Positions 56,911 through 64,000 of a stretch of DNA of 64,000 bases are shown one piece after another. Each line of letters starts with the position of its first letter. Within the stretch, counting starts at the first letter, position 1. The notes below the pieces were generated by a model. That model was not told the origin of the DNA and did not search any database. It saw only the letters and a program-made list of their open reading frames with translations. The DNA comes from Strongylocentrotus droebachiensis (lineage: Eukaryota; Echinodermata; Echinoidea; Camarodonta; Strongylocentrotidae), in contig JAVYIG010007186.1 in NCBI GenBank assembly GCA_035222895.1, positions 1 to 64,000 on the forward strand. Reading direction: 5' to 3'. Made by a program: the position numbers and the translations under genes.

Positions 56911-57039
56911 GGGCCCTATTTCACAAAACTTGTCATCAGTGACAACCGACAGGTTTTGTTTATAAACTACTGAAATCCTTGCTTCTGATTGGTTATCAGC
57001 AGATTTTCCAATGAAAAGAGGCTTTGTGAAACGGGTCCC
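56911..57039. mobile_element. Short MITE (TTTCACAAAACTTGTCATC)
   Basis: Ends gggccctatttcacaaaac and, reversed, gggacccgtttcacaaagc. The inner ctgattggttatcagca is shared, reversed, with 61837-61981. Confidence 0.65.
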
Positions 57040-59482
57040 AGGTTGCTTCTTTATATCAAGAATGTATCAGTAGAAGTGATAAATACATCAATTCCCAATT
57101 ATGCATAATGAATCCATTTTCCCTTGATTAATACATATCAAACCTTCAATCCTTTCTCTCCTCCACCTCTTCCTCTATTTCCCTATTCCCGACTCATTCT
57201 CAATATTCAATTGCTTTGTCAAGTCTCAATTGAATTTAAACTGAACTTCTTATTTTTGAGACACTGGAATGTAATATTCTACACATAAAATTGCATAACA
57301 TCAGGATCATTACAGGCAGTTCCTATTGGACAGTATACACAGAGATACAGAGGAAAATATACCTATAATAATACACCCTAAAAAAATGTGTATACAATAG
57401 CAATAAATCATAACGTACATGTATTTGTAAGCTTAAAGCAATACTGAACTGATGAGCTTTCTGCCCTAGCTTACTGTTTATGGCACAGCGCCATCTCATG
57501 GTCAACGTGCCAACAGTGCGTAACCGAACAACCTAATCTCCACTTCGCAGACAGAGGACTCGATGCGAGAACCATCAACGCAGCTAGGGATGCAGTGAGC
57601 TACGAGACCATACTGCTTCAGCTGACCCGAGATGGCGCTAGGGGGAGGGGGATTTGCGGTCTAGAGCATCAAGTACAGTATGGCTTTAACCCTTTGAGTG
57701 CCATGGAAAGTTGAGCAGAGAGTATGCATGCACATCCTCTATTCAAAAGTCCTTAATCTGCCACTGAGTGCTATCAGCTTAGCCTTTCTCGCTCTCTTGA
57801 ATACCTGACCAGTATCATGCTGGCCTTGTCAGTTTTTTTGAAATGGTAATGATTCCGAATTTCAAAAGATTTTGGGTAATGTTCTACTAAAATTTAAACC
57901 AGAGGCTGGGTTTAGGCTTTCCCTTCTGCTAAACATGACATGAGACCCTGAATTAGTGCAATACAGACCCTTTGTCTGCACCCATTATTACAATAATATA
58001 GTTACACCACTCAATGCAAAAATGCAAACGTTTTCAAAAGCTAAATATATTGTACTAGTAGAAAGAGTCATTGCATGTACATTATGACTGGATATGAAAG
58101 GAAAAAATATAAATCATCAGATATTTTGTTCAAGAAGCACCGCTAGCACATAAAAAACAAAAACAAAATTGTAATTATACATATCTTTAAAGATCTTTTT
58201 TTTTCGGGTGGGGTGGGGGTCTTACTTATTCTGTCACTGTATTCATCACTGATATTTAAAGAAATTCTCATCAATGTTAAGGAAAGTGCTCATTTAAATA
58301 ATTTAGCTTATACCCCTATTGACAAAGGATTTTCAAGACACACACGAACGACATAAGCAGGAAAGAAAAAAAAGCCTTGTGAGATTTAAACTATTCCTCT
58401 CAATATCTGATTATCATGGTTTTCAAGTACTGATTACATCTCACAGACTTCAATGTCCTTTTAGAATTCAACAAAATGATATTTTATTCTTATAATACGG
58501 ATATCTAATATCTATCTATAAACAAAACTTACAGATGTTCAACTATAGACATATGGGAATATAAAGAACATGTACTATTATTGCCCCAATTTGTACAATA
58601 CATATTTTTCACAGTTTAAACAAACAGCAATGTCTCATTTTAATTGATATATTGGTTATTTTGTACAAGTGAATCTGTTATTTTGGCAGAACTGCCAACA
58701 TCAAAAATTAGACCACCACATATAATACAGGACTGAACTTTTCATGGAGTTTTCTGTCTTTAATTCTCATTGAGAAGCCTTCATCAAGAAGACAAAAAAA
58801 ATGGTCTTCCTATACAGATGGTCACAAAGCTGGTTTCAGTATATTCCCTGATAAAAGAGTCAATACTATCAAGAAAACCAAGCAAATACTCCCTGGTTTC
58901 GTCAACCGACATATCTTCTTTTCTTAAACTAGTCACCCAAAGAATCAAAGTATTTTGAATCGATGCAAAAGTCATATCATTACGAAGAGGAAGCATTACT
59001 GATCAAATGTAACAACTTCCCTCTTCAAAATATGGGTCTCTCAAAAATGTAAATTTTGATATCCCGATTTTCTGCCTTCAGCGGTCCTCCGTAGAGCGTC
59101 AAGATTCATGACCTCACATGCGAGACACAGCTAGCCACAAAGCATTTACGCCATTCCATGATATCTGTCTGATTTTTCAAGAGAAAATCTTTCCATCTAT
59201 GTATAATTTGCCCATAATCATCAGTTGGCGTGAATTTTCTTTGGGTGACTACTTTAAGTCCATGTTTGTTCATTGCTCTGTGAAATCGGCAATGGGGAGT
59301 ATTAAATTTGCTAGGCATTGAAACAGAATTTGACATAACAAGCAATGCTATTATTACCTTTTAATTTCTTTTTGGTTTATTAATCAAGGATGTAGATTTA
59401 CAGACTTGATTGATGAGATGTACTGTGTTTTTTTCTAGCTGAAGTTAAAATGTCCATGATGATGACGGCGAAGAAGTCTTGC
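57040..59482. other. Probable 3' UTR and downstream region of ATP6V1C
   Basis: Follows the stop codon of the minus-strand V-ATPase gene. Two minus-strand ORFs, 59106-59345 (79 codons) and 58784-58996 (70 codons), have fairly ordinary amino-acid composition but no family I recognise. They may be UTR, an old retroelement fragment or exons of another gene. The remainder is AT-rich with no gene seen. Confidence 0.4.
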
Positions 59483-59566
59483 TCAGTCGCAGAAGTTGAT
59501 TTGGATAGGATAGAAGACATAGGGGTAGTACTCTGTGTTTGACATTAGACCTGGCATGTCAAAAGC
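59483..59566 (-). CDS. ATP6V1C: V-type ATPase subunit C, terminal coding exon
   Basis: 28 codons, stop included, after an acceptor reading ttctctcttcaag. The peptide AFDMPGLMSNTEYYPYVFYP then QINFCD closes the protein. PGL and EYYPYV are hallmarks of the subunit C C-terminus; the last eight residues differ from the mammalian ending as I remember it. The intron before it has phase 0 (GTACCG joined to GCTTTT). Subunit C belongs to the V1 peripheral stalk and links V1 to V0, controlling reversible assembly of the proton pump. Confidence 0.93.
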   Translation of the reverse strand, partial: AFDMPGLMSNTEYYPYVFYPIQINFCD

Positions 59567-59610
59567 CTTGAAGAGAGAAAATTGAGATTTTTTTAGATAA
59601 ATTTTAAAGT

Positions 59611-60001
59611 TAAAGAGAAAGCTGAGTTCTGGGAAAAGGGTGAAAAATTATTAGTGAGCATTATCATTGCTATTATGCAAGTGTGAAAGAACATCAGATA
59701 AAACATGCTCCTTGAAAAGCATGGCTCTTCAAATGCCTCGATATTCTAAATATCGCATGTAACATCATAAAAATCGGGACAGACTTTTATGCCTGTTTTT
59801 TTTGTAGTCTCATATACATCTTTCTGTGTACAGTGATTTTATCTTTACCAAGACTGAGCCAAATTTCTTATCATTTTGATGATTCCAGAACCTTGCAGTA
59901 CACACCAATACTTATATGCTAGATGATCAACCTTTTCTGATCATTTCCACAACGTTTCTTTCACAATGCAATCGCATGACCAGAACTCATCTTTATCTTT
60001 A
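59611..60001 (-). mobile_element. GAGTTCTGG MITE in the last ATP6V1C intron
   Basis: Inverted ends AAAGAGAAAGCTGAGTTCTG and AAAGATAAAGATGAGTTCTG. Reverse relative of 36331-36745. Confidence 0.65.
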
Positions 60002-60699
60002 AAGGGACAGTTGAGCTCTTTTTTTAAGACAGCAAATGCCTTCAAAGTACGTGGTTATTGCTCTTATTCTTATTTGCCACTCAGTTTTTCATTATCTCAT
60101 TAAAACAATTATTTTGTGTAGCGCCCTCTACACCAAAACTCAACTATCCCTTTAAATTTTGTGAACATTATCACCATAAGAAGTAAGAAAAAATTAAGTA
60201 AACATAGACATGTAATGTACATAAGCCATTCCTTCAATAAAATAACTTAATTCCATGAAAACAAGTAGAAAACACATTGGATCGAGGGATAACTTTTACT
60301 TACAAGATTGCAAAATGAAAGGAAATTAAGAGATTTGGGGAAAGAGGGAACCATGACAACGAGATACTACAGAAAAGAGATGCAATGTAAAAAACACATT
60401 GGGTGGTACTCTCGAAAGCGGACTAACTTTAGTTCACCGACTAAGTATGGAATGCCAAGTGTCCATATGAATAAGTTTTTGAATAATTTAATCTGTCAAT
60501 AAATTAAAATAAAATGTATTAACATAATTAATAAACAACAATATAACTATGATAAAGTTATGTTATCGTGGTAATTTAGGGACATATCAAATTATTCAAA
60601 AATATATTCATATGGACACTTGGCATTCCATACTTAGTCGGTGAATTAAACCATAGCTTAAATTAGTCCGCTTTTGAGAATAATATAACTTTTACTTAC

Positions 60700-60841
60700 C
60701 GGTACACCTTTAGCATCCTTAGCATTTATATTGCTCCCGTCTAGATGACCATAGAGGGTATTTAGAACTTCCCTCAGTTTCTTCTGTGTCTTCTTGTATG
60801 GTTGGAGTATCATGGGTTGAAAGTTAACTGGCAGACCATAC
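60700..60841 (-). CDS. ATP6V1C: V-type ATPase subunit C, penultimate coding exon
   Basis: 142 bp between an acceptor (cctcttctag) and a donor (CCG|gtaagt). It encodes, after completing the split Arg codon, YGLPVNFQPM, ILQPYKKTQKKLREVLNTLY and GHLDGSNINAKDAKGVP. RYGLPVNFQ and KKLREVL are diagnostic of V-ATPase subunit C. The acidic NAKDAKG stretch lies where subunit C orthologues vary in length. Confidence 0.96.
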
Positions 60842-60912
60842 CTAGAAGAGGTAACAAAGAGATGAATTTGATTTAATTTGATCTGATTTAATCTGATCTT
60901 GACAAATGTGAC

Positions 60913-61115
60913 TTAGAGATAAACTCCAGTTCTGGTAATGCGATTGCATTGTGAAAGAAAAGGTGTGGAATGGATCAGAAAAAGTTGATCATGGAGCATG
61001 TAAGTATTGGTGTGCACTGCAAGGTTCTGGAGTCATCAAAATCATAACAAATTTGGCCCAGTCTTGGTAAAGTAATAAGCACTGTACACAGAAAGATACA
61101 TATGGGACTACACAA
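60913..61115 (+). repeat. Partial copy of the GAGTTCTGG element
   Basis: Matches the first half of 36331-36745 (tgcgattgcattgtgaaaga, caaggttctggagtcatca, gaaagatacatatgggacta). It lies in the intron between the two exons either side. Confidence 0.65.
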
Positions 61116-61541
61116 ATGGTGTCTGGGCTACCTACCTTGATTTCCTTATCTTTCTATGCTCATTACTCAGCCAGTATACATTTTCTTCAAAATTGTTTGG
61201 CACATGACATTTATTTGTAATCTTGAACATTCAGTGTAAGTTTCGTTTGATTCTGTGAGAATTTATTTTCTTTTTTTACCAGAACCCAAGTTTATCTTTA
61301 ATTATTTAGACTATCACAGACTGAAGTTGATTGGAAGATTAGGTAAAAGTGCATGTTGTTGACTCTGAATCAGTTTGTTGAGTAGCTAATTTCTTGTAAC
61401 TTGTCCCAGTCACACCGACAATCCCAACACCAGACCAACCACAGACTGAACAACGAAGTTACATTACCTGGATTGGCCAAGAATCAATCGGTTTGTAGGC
61501 TGTTTGACAGTGTGACTGAGGTATTATAGTAATCTGAGCCA

Positions 61542-61833
61542 GGGGAGTGTTTCACAAAGACGAAGATCAACTTTAAGCTGGACATAACTATGGCAGGCCA
61601 TTCATGCCACTAGTTCCTCTAGCCATTCCTGGCATTGGTTTCTCAAGGGACGTACAAATCATGTTCACAAATATACAGAATTTACAATTTTTTATATCTC
61701 ATTATTGTTGGAAAATATATCTTCTAAAGATCATAATTGAGAGACCAATGGTGAGAGCAACCAGTGGCTTAAACAGCCTGCCATAGATAAGTCCAACTTA
61801 AAGTCGATCTTAGTCTTTGTGAAACACTCCCCT
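61542..61833. mobile_element. GGGGAGTGTTTCACAAAGA MITE in an ATP6V1C intron
   Basis: Inverted ends ggggagtgtttcacaaagac on both sides, about 290 bp. The inner gccattcatgccac/tggtctctcaa blocks are also seen near 16855-16960. Confidence 0.75.
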
Positions 61834-61836
61834 GGA

Positions 61837-61981
61837 GGGCGTTTCACAAAGCCTTTTTTCAATGACAAATGACAAAAATCAGTGACAAATCTGCTGATAA
61901 CCAATCAGAAGCAAGGATTTCACTAGCTTATAACAACAACTGTCATTTGTCACTGATGACAAGTTTTGTGAAACGCCCCCC
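61837..61981. mobile_element. GGGCGTTTCACAAAGC MITE in an ATP6V1C intron
   Basis: Ends gggcgtttcacaaagcc and, reversed, ggggcgtttcacaaaact; inner atgacaaatgacaaaaatca pairs with tgtcatttgtcactgatg. It directly abuts the previous MITE. Confidence 0.75.
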
Positions 61982-62003
61982 TGATGTTTGTAATTGGACT
62001 TAC

Positions 62004-62101
62004 CTTAAGACTGATTCTACAAACACCCTCAGTGCCTTGACGTGAACCCACGCCTGGAATGCTTCACTGAAGTTGATCTTTAGCCATCGCACAAGTGGGC
62101 C
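62004..62101 (-). CDS. ATP6V1C: V-type ATPase subunit C, internal coding exon
   Basis: 98 bp between acceptor tcttgtgttgcag and donor AAG|gtaagt. It encodes [20 protein letters not shown] then [12 protein letters not shown] plus two bases of the next Arg codon (completed in the exon at 60700-60841). GPLVRWLK and FVESVLR are among the most conserved runs in the family. Frame and phase fit both neighbouring exons. Confidence 0.97.
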
Positions 62102-62315
62102 CTGCAACACAAGAATGAAATAATGAATGAAGACACATGTAAAACGCAATAAAAGAAGTTTCTAAGCTCAGTGCAAAAAATGAAATAAATAAGTAAATTT
62201 TCCTAAATATGGAACAGTTGATGAACACAGATCAAGCCAACCCCACCCATCAGGTCCTGACCTATCACCAAAACTTTGAGGTTTGGGAGCTCTAGATTGT
62301 ACTTGGTGACCTTAA

Positions 62316-63091
62316 CCCTATTTAGCCCGGGGGGGGGGGGGGGGGGGGGCTTCAGAAGCCCCCCCCCTCGACATTTTTCGCGATAATTTTTTAACGAAAA
62401 AAAATCTTGCACTGAAATTTTGTGACTTTTTTCTTTCGAGTCTTGCGCATCTTTTGAAAGAAATTTTTCGAAAATCGGACCTACCATTACAAAGTCGCGT
62501 GTCCTTTTGTCTTTGCATGTCAGCCCGAAAATCGCTCAATTTTGTGATTTGTGTACAAAACATATGGAAATCTCATTTTTCAAATAAAGAGATAAAACAT
62601 TGGTTATTTGGTCTTGTTTATAGTTTAGGTGTTTATTTTGGGGTCAAAATAGTTGAATTATAGTTGGAAATGAAATAAAACAACAAAAACAATAAAATAC
62701 ATAAGTTAAAAATTATCAAAACAATAGATAACATAAGGAATAACCCTGGTTTTTCAATTTGTTGTGTTGTATTATTATTCCAAATGGTCTAACAAATATA
62801 TGTAGTGAGAAAGAATGCTTAAATATGACTAATGTCTGATTTATGGGCAAAAATTGTGAATTTGATGACCTTATTTGCATAAATTACCATAAATATGCAA
62901 ATGAGTGAATTTTTCAAAGAATTGAAATTACCATAGTATTCTATACACTTCACTTGACATGTATGCAAATTTTCGCGACGATCGGGCGTCTCACGGCCGA
63001 GATCATAGGGGGGGGGGGGGGGGGCCTTAGAAGCCCCCCCCCCCACCCCGGGGCTATGCAGCCGGGGCTATGCAGCCCGGGCTAAATAGGG
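62316..63091. mobile_element. piggyBac-like MITE, TTAA target, in an ATP6V1C intron
   Basis: TTAA at 62312-62315 and 63092-63095; ends CCCTATTTAGCCCGGG. Reverse copy of 6897-7674, with nearly the same length. Near the right end an extra gggctatgcagcc unit is duplicated. Confidence 0.85.
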
Positions 63092-63526
63092 TTAACAGAG
63101 ATCAATATCTATGTGGGGTCTTTTACACTCTTGAAAAAGTGGTTAAATCTAAAACGTACGGGTCACTCCATAATGTTGGGGCTAAAAATATGACGATGTC
63201 CATGTAACGTAGGTCTTCTACTACACATGGACGATAAAATTATCAGTTGAAGATTTTTATGCAATGATTATAATTATAGTAGTGCATGCTAGAATCGTTC
63301 AAGTTTCAGTTGCTTTTCTTCAAAATCTTTGCTTGATACTCATTTATCTTTTTACCAGCTTTACATGGACACCATATTCATATTACATTACATAAACCTT
63401 AGGTCTATAATATTGATTCACCATATAGCTTGAGTACTTCTGAAGATAGTTGGCCAAGGTTTTCATGCAAAACTCAATTTGAGCTATCATTGTTACAGTT
63501 GATAGGAGACATAGTTTCTCACTTCT

Positions 63527-63838
63527 GGGGAGTGTTTCACAAAGATCCTAAGTTAAACTTATCTCTAAGTTGGACTTAAAAATTATGGAGAGCCATTTGT
63601 AGCCTTAAAATAAAATATAGTCAAAAGCAAAAATTCCAGTATTTTAGACTTTTCATAAATTCCACATCAAGAACTAGAAATCTCTTTCATAATAGAAAAT
63701 ATGAATGAGTTGAATCAACATTTTATGCCTTCTAAAAAAACTTTTACAAAATGTTTTCAAAGATGCTAATGGCTTTCCATAATTTGTAAGTCCAACTTAG
63801 AGATAAGTTCAACTTAGGATCTTTGTGGAACACCCCCC
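63527..63838. mobile_element. GGGGAGTGTTTCACAAAGATC MITE in an ATP6V1C intron
   Basis: Inverted ends ggggagtgtttcacaaagat and, reversed, ggggtgttccacaaagat; inner ctctaagttggactta pairs with taagtccaacttagag. Confidence 0.75.
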
Positions 63839-63948
63839 TGGTATGTCAACAAAGTGCCCCAACTTTCTGGACAGACTCATATCACTCAAGAGTTATTTAA
63901 TACATTGCATAAGGCGTGATAGAATGATTAGTATGGATGCTTTCTTAC

Positions 63949-64000
63949 ATATTGTCTTTTCTTGTCAGCTGCCAGCTTGTTGAGCTCGCTCTTTCCGGCG
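63949..64000 (-). CDS. ATP6V1C: V-type ATPase subunit C, partial coding exon at window edge
   Basis: 52 bp in the window, ending at donor TAT|gtaaga. It encodes AGKSELNKLAADKKRQY, which leads straight into GPLVRW of the next exon at phase 0. The family has a similar acidic/basic stretch ending in DKKxQ before GPLVRW. The 5' part of the gene lies beyond the right edge. Confidence 0.93.

Overview
This is a window of eukaryotic, repeat-rich, AT-rich genomic DNA, most likely from an echinoderm and probably a sea urchin. That is an inference. It rests on a tandem family of single-exon rhodopsin-like GPCRs (sea urchins are known for large lineage-specific expansions of such receptors), on tRNA-derived SINEs and many short inverted-repeat transposons, and on spliced exons of an animal V-ATPase subunit C gene at the right end. 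No bacterial, viral or organellar backbone is seen. LAYOUT: (1) 0.6-16 kb holds three GPCR genes on the minus strand. Copy 1 and copy 3 are intact; copy 2 is split by an 831-bp transposon. (2) 17.2-23.5 kb is a transposon nest: a TA-flanked mariner-like MITE contains both a hairpin-ended element and a young, internally deleted Ty3/gypsy-type LTR retrotransposon with nearly identical 583/584-bp LTRs. (3) 24-48.4 kb holds six GPCR copies on the plus strand: 4, 6, 7 and 8 intact, 5 a truncated and frameshifted pseudogene, 9 split by a 442-bp transposon. The array therefore changes direction around the nest. (4) 48.4-51.1 kb is repeat-derived DNA. (5) 51.2-53.0 kb is a candidate type II membrane protein with a 12-residue repeat stem, whose C-terminus is displaced by a 1.13-kb element rich in CCAATAGA motifs. 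(6) 53-59.4 kb shows no convincing gene. (7) 59.5-64 kb holds the last four coding exons of ATP6V1C on the minus strand, with MITEs in the introns. The GPCR repeat unit is several kb long. Upstream to downstream it contains a conserved block ending in GACGGATTCGTC, a conserved inverted repeat of about 20-bp arms, a TATATAAG box 414-446 bp before the ATG in four copies, the intronless receptor of about 346 codons, a 3' flank, and two head-to-tail tRNA-derived SINEs. All receptors carry NLY where class A receptors normally have DRY, QPxxY for NPxxY and Asn for Asp in TM2, so the whole clade has non-canonical activation motifs. Transposons with clear target-site duplications have hit copies 2 and 9 inside the coding sequence. 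In both cases the interrupted reading frame is otherwise undamaged, so the insertions look recent. Coordinates of transposon ends are exact where a target-site duplication is quoted and approximate elsewhere. GPCR starts are placed at the conserved ATG (MAV or MAE), not at upstream in-frame TTG codons.
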